Part shown: positions 20,789-31,319 of the stretch, piece after piece | Layout: each line of letters opens with the position of its first letter | Numbering within the stretch: position 1 is the first letter of the stretch | NCBI GenBank assembly: GCA_032718475.1 | Contig: JAUCBJ010008843.1 | Location: forward strand, 1 to 43,621 | DNA from: Nemertoderma westbladi | Lineage: Eukaryota; Xenacoelomorpha; Nemertodermatida; Nemertodermatidae | Direction of reading: 5' to 3' | Length of the DNA stretch: 43,621 nucleotides | The notes under the pieces: model-generated | What the model saw: only the letters and a program-made list of their open reading frames with translations | Databases searched by the model: none | Told to the model about the DNA's origin: nothing | Made by a program: the position numbers and the translations under genes

Positions 20789-23700
20789 TTACGTTATGGA
20801 GTCCCTAGATGTTTGAAGGATTAGGGAGGTGGTCGTGGGAAGAGAATCTTGCCTTCCACAGTTTCCGGAGAGTCCTCCATTCCCTTCCGGTAAACACAAA
20901 CGACCGACTGGGTGATTGAGTCGCTGCATCCTGAATACAATTCCAGGTTTCCTCTTCGTCCTGGAATAGTGACGATAGAAACATCGCTCTAAGTACACGA
21001 CGGCCTTACAAAGCCGATTCCAGGAGCTATAGTGGTCCGTCGCTCCCTGCAGGAGAGGTGAGAGTCCCTGCGAGACGTCTGATGTTCCAGAGCTCCAATC
21101 GCTCTCTCTGATCTTCATGAAGGATCCACTCGCGGTGGGGAGGTCCAGATCCACGGCGTCGTCCCTGGCAATATGTAATACCGACAGATCTATCCCGGGT
21201 TCAAATAACTCCGATCCACCCGTCCGGGTTTTAGGTTTGACTTTCTCCGCTCCCTTGGCTGGTCTAATCTCAGTCGGAGTAAGATGGGGAGGCCATTCAT
21301 CCTCCTTACTCAGGAAGTCGGGTTCACCTAACCGGTCTGTAGTATCTGTCAGTTCTTGAGGAGTTGCTCCTCTGGAAGCGATGTCAGTTGGATTAAACTT
21401 CTTGGGGCAATATCTCCATTGATCTACATTGGAGCTAATATCGTCATTATCTGAGGAGTATGGTGTTCCCTCAGTTGGGTCGTCTCCCTCACTAGTATCA
21501 TCTTCCCATTCACTCACCTGGCAGACGCGATCTTGAAGCAGTCTTTCTCTGAGCATTCTTCGGGAAGGTCCAGTAAGGTACCAACCTACTCTAGTTCTTA
21601 CCGCATAGGTCTGAAGTGGTTGCGGTTGAGCAGGTCGTTTCTCCAATGTCTCCAGCGCCTCATGCGCGTTTTGACCGATTAATATTTGTACTCCAGGATA
21701 ATCGGTGTCGAATCTAGGAATGTTAAGTTGTTGGGCATGATCATCTTCGTCCCAATTATAAGGTTCCACTTGGGTGGTAGCGAAGTTCTTTATTGCCACC
21801 ATTTTGACTGACCTTATACTGTGTTCTCCTAGTTTATCCTGTGGAGTGGACAACTCACCTATATAATAGTCGGCAGCCACAGCAGATTTCCAAACCTGCA
21901 TGATCCCTGACATGTTTAGCTTGGTTCGGAACTTGGGTTGTCCAGCAAAGATGTCTTCGGCTAGTTCTTTATCGATGAATGTTCCTGTGCTGCCGGAGTC
22001 CAGGAGGGCGTTCACTATATAGCTCTTCTGAGGTCCGTGGACCCGTAACTGGACTACAGGAAATTCTCGGATTCCTACATTTGAAGTTGGCGCTTTCCAA
22101 GATTGTTGTTGATCTGAAGTAGTTAGGGTGAGGTCGCTGTCTGTGTCTTTCTCATACATGAGTGCTCGATACACTGCGGTGGTGTTTATTAAGTAACAGG
22201 ATTCGTTTTGGTCGGAGAATTCGTCCGTATAGAATCCTTCCATCTCAGATTGATCAGTGTCGTTCACATCACTGAATTGGACATGTAGTTCGGAATCACT
22301 CACCTGACTCGGACTATTTCGCTCGAATTCAGTGTGCAACAAGATATGATGTTTCGCACCGCACTTTGCACACCTTGCGTCGGAGTAACAGGTTTGCCGT
22401 TGGTGTCCTCGTCTGAGGCAATTATAACACAACCGCTTATCCCACATGACTTCCCGTCTCTCTTTTAATGATTTCTTTAAGAATTTATCACACGCATTTA
22501 AACGGTGGGGCCCGTCGCACAGCACACATTTGGGCTTGATGTTACTTACTTTAACATGTGCTGTGTGGTGCACGTTCGTTCTTTCCTCGGGCTTTCTCAC
22601 CTGAATTCTCTTGGGAGACGTAGGAGGAGTTTTTCTTACCTGTTCTCTCCTGTCATTGGTTCGAGACTTGAATTTACTTACCTGGTCTTTAGGCGTTTTA
22701 TTGACATAAGATCTTTCAGTGTCTTTCCCGCTATCCTCTCCTTGAGAAGTCTGGCTTTCGCCGTCGTCTGTATAACACACTGGTGTTACCTTTCTTCTGG
22801 AGACAGGTTTCTCACTTACCTTGTTTTCCGATGTCTTCTCTCTGGACTGCTTTATGAGCTGTAATTTCACTTCGCCATCCAAGAATGTCATGAGATCAGT
22901 CATGGTAGGGTCTCGTTGTTGTTGTTCCATCATGTATAACACTTTCTTGTCCCAGCGTGTACCTACTCCACCCTTCGGTAAAGTAGAAGCCACTGCTCTA
23001 ATAACCATAGCACTCTGATACTCATGAGACTTACCTAGCCAATCTAATTGTCTGCAGATCTCCTGAATTTCATCGGAAAACTCTATAATCCCGCTGCTAA
23101 TAAACTTTCGGGGCGCTACCAACTTTGCATACAAATACCCAGCTATGTTATTCCTATTACCATACCTGATGTTTAGTGTATCCCAAACTTGTCTTAATCC
23201 GTCTGGATGTCCAATAAAGCTTAACGCCATTAACTTGGGAGATCCTTCCAAGCACTCTATGAGGAATCTAAGTTTCTCTCCATTAGATAGTACAGAGTTC
23301 TGTATGTTATCTTTGTAATATTCATTAAAAGGTAACCATTTCATCTCATCTCCATTAAACTTGACGATCTCTCCCACCTTCACCGCTTGCCGGGCTTCGG
23401 TTCTAGCCATTTGACGCGTAAAACTTTCTTGGGCCATCGTGTTATTTAATATCGAGTTATCGGTATATAAATTTCTCGGATTATGATCAGGTCTATAGGG
23501 AATGTCATTATCAACAGGTCTATAATTACCCTTAATAGGGTTCACTATAGGAGTTTCTACTTCGCTAGCAGTATATATGCGTGTAGGCTCCACACCTTGC
23601 GCATGACATACTTCAGACCTAACAGGTTGACACATTGTTACTGAGGGTGGTAGTATACCCTTTTGTGTATTTACTAATTTATCGCGTTCTAGCGCGATAC

Positions 23701-25177
23701 TTTGCTGCACTTCTTGCAACTCTAGTCTACTTTCCCTTACTGTGCCCTTGAATTGCTGAACAGTCTCCTGCATCTGCCCGAGCAGGAGATCCATCCCCCG
23801 CCGTCTCTCGTCCACCCATTCGACCGCCGAAGCGGGAGTCGCCAACGTTGTAGCGGGCGGACGAGGGACCACGGGCGACAAATCATGAATATTTCGCTCG
23901 GGGTCCAGGACCTGAACTGTCTCATGGGCTGTTCTACTGGGCACAGATAGCTTAGTACTGTGCAGAGGGAATTTAGAGGTAGCTTCAGGGAGCACAGGTG
24001 TGTCTATCACCGAAGGGGTGATTTCAAAAACAGGCCTAATTATTTCAGGCTCATCTACTATAGTAGGGAGTCTTTCTATTTTAATTATTTGGTCTGTGGG
24101 CTCTGTACTACCTAAGTTGGTGTTATTTAGTTGCCTTCTAACAGCTGAAGGCAAATCAGGCAATTTCTGACGGTGGAATGTTCTTTTACGTCTGCTTAGA
24201 CGAGATCTATTTCCTTTGCCTTCGGTATCGGTGGTATCGCCTTCCTCAGATGATGTATATCCCTGTCTTTTGGGAGTAGATCGATTCATCATCTGCATAT
24301 TACTAGCTGTTAACTGTTTATTTATGCAGTCTTGATTCTCCTGAATGTTTTCCAATTCTAATTGGGTGATTTCTTCCGCCGCTCTACGTTCTGCTTCTGC
24401 CACTGCCACGTCCGCCTTTCTTTCAGCTTCGGCCGCTTTTGCTTCTGCCGCTGCCGCTGCCGCTTTTCTTTCTGCTTCTGCAGCTACTACTGCTGCTTTC
24501 TTTCTGTCTTCTATACGTTTTTTCTTTACTTGTTCTTCTTGGACTCGTGTGATGCGGAGTTGTTCATCAAATTTAGCTTGGTTCGCCGCTAACATTTCCG
24601 CATCGATTGCGTCCAGCACAAGCTTGGTTCCTTCACTATTAGGGCTAAGCCCCTCCAGCCTTCTCCTCAACTCTTCGTCCCCTACAAAGCGTTGATAGTC
24701 TGACAGATAGATGTCAATGGCATCTCTCTTTCGCGGCCCTTCCGCTGTCCCTTCGCTTTCTTCTTGAGAAGAAGTGGTGTCGGTTGATTCTTCATAGGTT
24801 GGCCGTTCATCATAAACCGTATCCGCCATCTTCGCTCCGCGTTCGGGCGTCCGCTCAACAGTATCCGAACTACTGGAGCTCTCGGGCCGCTGAGAACTAG
24901 GTTCTTGGCTAGGAGGTTGCTGCTGTTTGGCAGCTGCTTCTTGATCCTGCTTAACCTGGGCCCGAGTACCGATGATAGACCTACGGCGCTTCACTAACTT
25001 CGCGAATTGCGAAATTGCTTCTACTAACCTAGGTTCTGACACAGCTACTGTAGGGGTTGTCTTTCTTACAGTAGGAGGGGTTTCAGACCTCGGTCTGGGA
25101 TTCTCTATACTCCTATCTGATAAACAGACTGTTGTTTCTAGGAGACTATCTGACAGAGTTTGCCTTGTGTCAGACAT
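20789..25177 (-). CDS. BEL/Pao retrotransposon Gag-protease frame, RT deleted
   Basis: One open frame of 1462 codons. Residues 1-590 are a long polar N-terminus with an Ala/Glu/Lys/Arg coiled coil (about 200-290). Near 600 begins a DUF1759-type Gag domain (VKFNGDEMKWLPFNEYY). Three Cys/His modules follow at about 880-945 (CVLCDGPHRLNAC, CYNCLRRGHQRQTC, CAKCGAKHH). A retroviral-type aspartic protease (LLDSGSTGTFIDKEL) lies near 1057. At about 1252 the frame jumps to WRYCPKKFNPTDIASRG, a block normally far downstream of RT/RNase H in Pao pol, so the polymerase is missing although the frame stays open. The integrase is also absent. No LTRs were recognised. An active element would need about 1700-2000 codons. 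Whether this is a fresh deletion derivative or a retained gag-like gene is open. Confidence 0.85.
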   Translation of the reverse strand: MSDTRQTLSDSLLETTVCLSDRSIENPRPRSETPPTVRKTTPTVAVSEPRLVEAISQFAKLVKRRRSIIGTRAQVKQDQEAAAKQQQPPSQEPSSQRPESSSSSDTVERTPERGAKMADTVYDERPTYEESTDTTSSQEESEGTAEGPRKRDAIDIYLSDYQRFVGDEELRRRLEGLSPNSEGTKLVLDAIDAEMLAANQAKFDEQLRITRVQEEQVKKKRIEDRKKAAVVAAEAERKAAAAAAEAKAAEAERKADVAVAEAERRAAEEITQLELENIQENQDCINKQLTASNMQMMNRSTPKRQGYTSSEEGDTTDTEGKGNRSRLSRRKRTFHRQKLPDLPSAVRRQLNNTNLGSTEPTDQIIKIERLPTIVDEPEIIRPVFEITPSVIDTPVLPEATSKFPLHSTKLSVPSRTAHETVQVLDPERNIHDLSPVVPRPPATTLATPASAVEWVDERRRGMDLLLGQMQETVQQFKGTVRESRLELQEVQQSIALERDKLVNTQKGILPPSVTMCQPVRSEVCHAQGVEPTRIYTASEVETPIVNPIKGNYRPVDNDIPYRPDHNPRNLYTDNSILNNTMAQESFTRQMARTEARQAVKVGEIVKFNGDEMKWLPFNEYYKDNIQNSVLSNGEKLRFLIECLEGSPKLMALSFIGHPDGLRQVWDTLNIRYGNRNNIAGYLYAKLVAPRKFISSGIIEFSDEIQEICRQLDWLGKSHEYQSAMVIRAVASTLPKGGVGTRWDKKVLYMMEQQQRDPTMTDLMTFLDGEVKLQLIKQSREKTSENKVSEKPVSRRKVTPVCYTDDGESQTSQGEDSGKDTERSYVNKTPKDQVSKFKSRTNDRREQVRKTPPTSPKRIQVRKPEERTNVHHTAHVKVSNIKPKCVLCDGPHRLNACDKFLKKSLKERREVMWDKRLCYNCLRRGHQRQTCYSDARCAKCGAKHHILLHTEFERNSPSQVSDSELHVQFSDVNDTDQSEMEGFYTDEFSDQNESCYLINTTAVYRALMYEKDTDSDLTLTTSDQQQSWKAPTSNVGIREFPVVQLRVHGPQKSYIVNALLDSGSTGTFIDKELAEDIFAGQPKFRTKLNMSGIMQVWKSAVAADYYIGELSTPQDKLGEHSIRSVKMVAIKNFATTQVEPYNWDEDDHAQQLNIPRFDTDYPGVQILIGQNAHEALETLEKRPAQPQPLQTYAVRTRVGWYLTGPSRRMLRERLLQDRVCQVSEWEDDTSEGDDPTEGTPYSSDNDDISSNVDQWRYCPKKFNPTDIASRGATPQELTDTTDRLGEPDFLSKEDEWPPHLTPTEIRPAKGAEKVKPKTRTGGSELFEPGIDLSVLHIARDDAVDLDLPTASGSFMKIRESDWSSGTSDVSQGLSPLLQGATDHYSSWNRLCKAVVYLERCFYRHYSRTKRKPGIVFRMQRLNHPVGRLCLPEGNGGLSGNCGRQDSLPTTTSLILQTSRDSIT

Positions 25178-26496
25178 GTTTGTTTGTACAGTTGGATGCC
25201 TACTGCTATATTACAGTCTAAGCAAGTCTAGTAATTCAGTATTAACTGCTAGCCTAGTAATTAATTACCGATACTGCTACTCAGTGTAGCGTGATATATA
25301 TATAATATATTAGAATACCGGTATGCTTATAGTATATATAAGTATTATTACAGACTAGGTTTATCACAGAATACCGGTATAATTTTAGCACAAATATATA
25401 TAAATATATAATAGGCCTATCGGGAATACCGGTATACAGCTTACAGTTATAGTATATATAAGTATAATTCTGGACTAGAATTAATTATAAAGTACCGGTA
25501 TAATTTCAGCCTAAATTTATAGAAATAAAGATAATAGGCCTATCGTAAATACCGGTATATCAATTATTTTAAATAATTGAATTTCTGAATTTTAGGGTTA
25601 CTTGGTTACTTTACTTACTTTATTACCGTTATTTGAGCAGTAGTCCAACTGATATTGAGACCTAATGGTTGTATGGTAGGCCTACTATTTATAAATCATT
25701 AGATTTGATTTATAATATATATATACCCGTTTTAATGGGTTTTGTCAATGTTTGAAATAAATGTTATTATTTCTGGGGAGTAATCACTACACAAAGCGGT
25801 GCGCTTTCAGTGAAGTGCTACTTATAGGACACTAAAACAAATAATGCTAATTTACCTAAGTTACTTAATACTACAAATTACGTACAATTCGGGTGAGATT
25901 ACAATCTCTAAATAAACACAAAAATTTACAAAAACACAAAATACGAATTTTCAGGGTAATTTTACAAGAAGTCTACAAACCAGCCTAACAAAGGGTTAGA
26001 AATCTTGTTTTTACAATGGACAGGGTACTGCGGTATTTGAAAATAATACGTAGTAGTAAATACACTGCGTTGTCCAGATAGGAAAATACCACCGCCTGAC
26101 GACCTATAACCGTATCGCTATAGGTGCTACGTTATGTATCACGGAGTGTTCCTACCTAGAAGTTAATAGAGCTAATCGAACGTGCCTATCAACCACTTTA
26201 CAACACAAATATAATGCCTACACACTAATTACCTTCGGAAAGCACTGTACACTAAACCCTAAATTAGGTACGAGCACTTATACAACAGATAATCAGTAGT
26301 TAAATATACTTGAACAGCTAAAAGAACCACGGCATCTGCTGGAGTGACCGGTGCACAAAATCACCAGTCTTTACCTACGCCAAGCAGCCCGTGTAGTACC
26401 GGGGTTAATTTAACTATAGCGGTATGTATAACAAACACAATTATTGTAGGAACAAACTTGGGGAATGAATGTTGCGAATAATCGCATAAACTCTGA
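25178..26496. other. No gene; AT-rich, with a 2-unit tandem repeat at 25313-25548
   Basis: Two units of about 110-125 bp (25313-25423, 25424-25548) share ataccggtat, tatagtatatataagtat, taccggtataatttcagc and ataataggcctatcg. It may be the leader region of the BEL element. Nothing coding seen up to 26496. Confidence 0.55.
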
Positions 26497-27069
26497 ATAA
26501 TAAATATTACGCTACGCGTACAAACCACTCAAACAAAATGCAGACCAAATACTGACAGACTACTATCAAGCCTAAATAAACTACAGGACATGCAGACTCC
26601 GAAATGATTAGGTAGTATGCGTTCTAACCCAGTAGTACGACTTATTCTTTAGTTGGGGGTTTACCTTACAGCATTGGCTGCCCCTACTTCCTAACCGTTC
26701 TTTATCGGACAGAGGCTCTACACACACTGCAATCCGTTCAGACCTAATAACAGCCAGACAACTATCCAGCCTACAAATTATCTAAATAAATATTATACGC
26801 TACCTGTACAGACCACACAAACAAAGTACAGACTAAACGATGGCAGACTACTCTCAAGCCTAAATAAACTACAGGACATGCAGACTCCGAAATGATTAGG
26901 TAGTATGCGTTCTAACCCAGTAGTACGACTTATTCTTTAGTTGGGGGTTTACCTTACAGCTTTGGCTGCCCCTACTTCCTAACTGTTCTTTATCGGACAG
27001 ATGATCTACACACGCTGCAATCCGTTCAGACTTAACAGCAATCAGACAACAGCTCAGCCTACAAATTGC
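26497..27069. repeat. Tandem duplication, unit about 286 bp
   Basis: 26497-26781 and 26782-27069 are close copies, with a near-identical core from caagcctaaataaactacag through cctacttcctaac to ttatcggacag. Non-coding. Its position upstream of the BEL frame is compatible with leader or LTR-associated repeats, unproven. Confidence 0.88.
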
Positions 27070-28441
27070 TGAATTGTCTGTACAATCTGATCAGGCTTAC
27101 ACGCCTTCTGTTCAATACTGGCCTACAAACAAATAAAACTTGACAGAAATAAGTAAAAATCTCAATAAAAAACCAGGGCTGCAGTCCCTGATTAATTATT
27201 AAGGCCTACCGGTATATAATTATCAAAATCGAATAATACTGCTGTACCTGTACTGCTGTAGGTACCGGTCCGGGTGGTTAGGTAGTCAGGCCTACTGGGT
27301 ACCGGTTGCCGGTACTTCAGCTTTATTGCCTACTGCAATACAGAAGCTATATCCGTTATTGTTCTTACCAGAACAATATTAAACTGTATTTAATGCCTAC
27401 ACTGCAATACAGACTAAATATCCGTTATTGTTCGCGCTTTCAGACCTTTGGCAGTTTAACCCGCCAAATTAGGATGTCTTCTAGATAATAAATCGCTTTT
27501 AGCCTCTGACAAGTATTTGATTCACTACACTAGTTGAAACCAATCTGTGCGCGATCATTCACCCATTGGATATACCCGGGAGATTGATTTCGACAGCTTA
27601 ATCTTATTGCTATGTAAGCCTAATGTATTATTCGACTGACAGTATTATATAATCTCTGACAATATTATTCACCTTCGGGAAATATTAACAGTTCCTTTAG
27701 GACGTGGCGCTCTACCTATATAAACAGAGTTATGACTTAAACTACTCACAACGATATGGCTTAGTTATAATTCACATATATGGCGCATTCTTTAGGAAAT
27801 GCTTCGTTATCAGTCTCACTCATACACAATGCTGCACAATACTGCACACTGATCTGCCGATCTTCACTGATTTTAGTCACATATAAAAGGAACACGGACC
27901 GAATCATGTAGGGTCTATCAAATAACATTAGATTCACTTCAAACCACTTTAACATAAGTCACAATCGTTATATGTAACCTTTCTCTCTTACCTTCGGTAT
28001 ATCAAGAATATTGGGTTTTTGGGGTTATTTATCGTTATTCCAAATATAATAATTCATCAACCATATTATGAAGAACCGACAGTAAATAGCAGTATAACAG
28101 TTTAAAGTATGCACAGTGTTACACAGTATGCAGTGTCAGTAAGTAAGGTTTGAGATATCAAGTTTGGTTTGATAACGGATATATGTCCTTATAATTAAGC
28201 CTACTAGTGTTAGGCTAAAAGCAGAAAAGCACAAAATATTCTAAAGCCGTTCTTTCCTGGCTCAGGACAGAATGTAAACACTGCCCATAAAGCATGGAGT
28301 GATTTCTAGGAAATTTCTGTACAAGAGCCATAAAAATGCTCTGATTGGCTGACTGAACTGAGAGATGCCGTAGAACAAAGAAAATCAACACGTATGAATA
28401 TCAGCTGTTAACCGTCGTCATAGTAACTACTGCTCAAGAGT
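27070..28441. other. No gene seen
   Basis: AT-rich intergenic DNA. Short frames of 60-64 codons on both strands have no recognisable content. Confidence 0.45.
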
Positions 28442-28842
28442 AGCTATCACCTTTTGCGTCGCGGAATTGCCATAGAATCATCAACTATGCCTTTCACAGT
28501 ACACATACGGAAGAAATAGCTCTTAGATCCTCTAAAAACACCGATACAGCAATAATACGGCCTCTTACGCCTATTAAACCAACTACAGAGTATTTTACGG
28601 GAAAAATAAGAGAAAATAACCGGGCAATTCAGCAAAAGCTTTTACAATTATCGATGATAGATGGGTTAATTGTTATTACACAATACAACGAGGCTGGTGA
28701 AAAGTTTGAAATACAACTAAATCGACATAATCCCTTCGAAATTATGTCTTTCTTTATTGTAATGATTTCAAAAGAATCCTTTGTCGAGACTGAAGAATTA
28801 ACAGATAATGTTGAATTTGTTGATAATATCATTGATTCTTGA
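28442..28842 (+). CDS. Hypothetical ORF sharing its C-terminal 62 codons with 13669-14113
   Basis: The frame is open from 28442 (no ATG near the 5' end) through a basic/polar region (PLTPIKPTTEYFTGKIRENN, then RAIQQKLLQL) into SMIDGLIVITQYNEAGEK and on to the shared TGA. The upstream 200 bases are unrelated to those in the foldback element, although both join the shared part in frame. This could be a 3' exon with an unseen upstream exon, or a chimera. The family is not recognised. The next ORF (29033) follows by 190 bp on the same strand. Confidence 0.4.
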
Positions 28843-28853
28843 CTTTTTCCATT
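28647..28853 (+). repeat. 207-bp segment identical to 13918-14124
   Basis: By eye I find no difference between the two copies over 207 bases, with abrupt divergence on both sides. It contains the last 62 codons and stop of the ORF described above. Confidence 0.9.
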
Positions 28854-29032
28854 ATATAAAAAAATATTTTATGATTATTTTTAGAATTCTGATTTTCTTA
28901 ACTATGAAAAAAAAATCAAATTTTAAATAATCGAAAATTGTAGTATTTGTATTATACAGTATATCAGATTTGCTTGATGGGTATTGCAGTAATTATAGAG
29001 TACCTTTTATTATTTTCAATTTACTTTAAGAT

Positions 29033-29310
29033 TTGTCACTCCAACACTTATTTGGAAAATGGATAATTATTTTAAACGAAAATTGTTCGGTTTGCTATTC
29101 TAAATTATTATTGCAACATCAATTGTTCCCTCATTCATTTAGAAATATTCGTCGTTATAAAAAGGTATTAGAATCACTCAACCGCAAAACAAAAAATATT
29201 TCAAGTTACAGAAAAAAGTTAACCAATCAATCTGGTGGTATACTGTACTTCCGTTTCTAATACCCCTACTCAGCATTGGCGCGAAACTCGCCGCGGGGGC
29301 GGTTATATTG
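29033..29310 (+). pseudogene. Small basic protein with a hydrophobic tail, frameshifted
   Basis: A 75-codon frame (29033-29260) is strongly basic in its second half (FRNIRRYKKVL, SSYRKKL) and ends soon after a SGG motif. In another frame the sequence immediately after carries a short Leu/Ile/Ala/Gly-rich hydrophobic stretch up to a TGA near 29327, suggesting a small indel at about 29240-29250. A short basic helix followed by GG and a hydrophobic tail resembles small proteins seen beside capsid genes in Maverick/Polinton-type elements, but this is recollection of style, not a match. The satellite that follows appears to grow from this ORF's 3' end. Confidence 0.35.
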
Positions 29311-29660
29311 AAAAATATCGAGACATGAAAAATATCGAGAGTAAAAATAACGCGAGTAAAAACATCGAGTGTTGAAAAATAACGATAATATCGAGAGTTC
29401 AAAAAATATCGAGAGTAAAAATATCGAGGGTAAAAATATCGAGAGTAAAAATATCGAGTGTTGAAAAATATCGAGAGTAAAAATATCGAGTGTTGAAAAA
29501 TATCGAGAGTAAAAAAATTGAGTGTTGAAAATATCGAGAGTAAAAATATCGAGAGTAAAAATATCGAGTGTTGAAAAATATCGAGAGTAAAAATATCGAG
29601 TGTTGAAAAATATCGAGAGTAAAAAAATTGAGTGTTGAAAATATAGAGAGTAAAAATATC
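29310..29660 (+). repeat. Minisatellite of 15-17-bp units (aaaaatatcgaga/gtgttg)
   Basis: About 20 alternating units of aaaaatatcgagagt and aaaaatatcgagtgttg, with a higher-order unit of about 115 bp repeated (for example 29446-29535 versus 29563-29653). Confidence 0.93.
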
Positions 29661-30579
29661 CTAGCTAATTTGGCCTAGCCAATGAATGCGCGCTTAATTG
29701 ATGGTAATTCGCCCCATCATTGGCTGATCTATTTTTCCTGGGCCAATATGCTAGCTTCTGCCCTGAGATGAGCTGGCATCTCTCCCTCGTGCTGGCAATG
29801 TGCCAATGTGTATTGCCAGGTGTGTTCGTATGTGATAATATATTGCTAATATCACATAGCCGAACATAATTGGTAAATCGCCACTTTCCCCATTTTCCTC
29901 TGGGTGGTGTAGCGAATTGGATCCGCTAACACACCCCCATGCTATCTTCCCGGTGAGAAGATAGCATCAACCTTTAGTGCGCTCCAATTCCGCTGGAATC
30001 CAATCTAATATTGGATGTGGGGTGGAATTATTTTCTCGGGACCAGCTTTCCAAACTGGCTCCTCTGGGTCTGTTTTCACTACCCATCCTTGGTACATCTG
30101 CGAGCTAAGCTGTACCGGTACCAAAGCATCTGGCGTCTCTGTTTAGATGATTGCCCTTTCTCCTCGCACAATTTTTATCCCGGACTCTTTCGTCCATTAT
30201 CCTCGCTCACTAGTCCCATAGGACTCACCCTCCACACTGCTCGCCCTCACACTTGGATCTCGCACTCTTCTCTTTCCCCCAAAACTCTCATACCTCCCCT
30301 CCCATGCTCTTCTAATACTCAACCCCTTTTGCTCTCACTCTCCATACGCCTGTTGGGTTCCCACGGTCTTATACACATATACGTTGTATATAATAAGTGA
30401 GTCCCTTGTCTCATCCTCCTGTTCCAGTCAATTAGTCCCCAGTCAGCCAGTCCCAGTAGCTAATTGGAAAAAGGTTGTATCTGACTATAGTACATATATT
30501 ATAGATCTACAGTATGTATAGCACTGATTGATTACGTACGTCCGTATTAATTGCACTTATATGTATTAATTGCACTTAT
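29661..30579. other. No gene seen
   Basis: Unique sequence left of duplication copy B. A 129-codon plus frame (30011-30400) is Leu/Ser/Pro/His-rich, without domain or coding signature, and is not called. Inverted tatcttcccggtgagaagata lies at 29943-29963. Confidence 0.45.
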
Positions 30580-30611
30580 CAGCTTATATGAGTTATTTGC
30601 ACTTATATGAG

Positions 30612-31313
30612 TTATTTGCACTTATATGAGTTATTTGTACATTTTAAGTCCTTGCGGTACCTTCCAGGCACATTAACACCGCGCGTAACCAGTTCTAGTT
30701 TCTCCTTTCCCCTATCATCGTCCTGTCTCGGGCGTTTTCGTTCCTCCTGTTTACCCTTCAGGCTACTCATCTGCACTGATACCGTCTTGCCAAGCCCCGT
30801 AGTTGGAAGATCCTTGGGCGCGGGCGTTTCACATTTCATGGTATCGTTTCGCTGGCGGTCCCACTGAGTGCCCCTCCTGCTTCCCTCTGGTAGCGTCCCA
30901 CATGATCATCTTCATTCCACGCGGCACATGCTCTGCCAGAAAGTTCCTGAATTCCATCCTGTTCTCTGGCGACCATCTGTCGAGATATCTTTGGGTGTTA
31001 ATAACCCCTCCATGTGATGCCGCTGTCGCTACCTCCTGATATGTGAATGGTAGTCTCCTCTTATTAATCTCCTGGTGGGCCTGTAGGTTGATGTTGAAAA
31101 ACCCCCACCGGAACTCCTGGGCCTTCATCCTTTGCCTAGTCATGACTCCGACGTTGGCCCAGTCCTCGTAAACACGGAACTTATCCTCATTGTCCATCCA
31201 GTCGCACTGGCGCTCAAAATGCCCCCTAAACTTACACTTCGTACACCTATCAGCCTATGGTGCAGCCTCGGGCATGCGCCCATTCTATGGGTAGACTCGT
31301 GACAATATAGACA
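30612..31313 (-). pseudogene. Decayed double zinc-knuckle protein fragment, copy B
   Basis: Same structure as 33-731: knuckles at 31272-31313 and 31204-31245 in different frames, the open frame 31197-30829, and the basic tail 30839-30612, which here has one extra codon. The shared frame breaks show decay before duplication. Confidence 0.5.
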
Positions 31314-31319
31314 TGTCGC

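Noticed and set aside
24345-24695. Plus-strand Ala/Ser/Phe-rich frames
   Set aside because: Antisense shadow of the coiled-coil segment of the BEL frame.
19121-28441. LTR pair for the BEL element
   Set aside because: No direct repeat shared between 19121-20788 and 25178-28441 was found by eye; a computed self-comparison would be decisive.
29310-29660. CRISPR-like regular repeats
   Set aside because: Units are 15-17 bp head to tail without unique spacers; this is a minisatellite in eukaryotic DNA.
30011-30400. 129-codon plus frame
   Set aside because: Low-complexity Leu/Ser/Pro/His composition, no splice or domain support.
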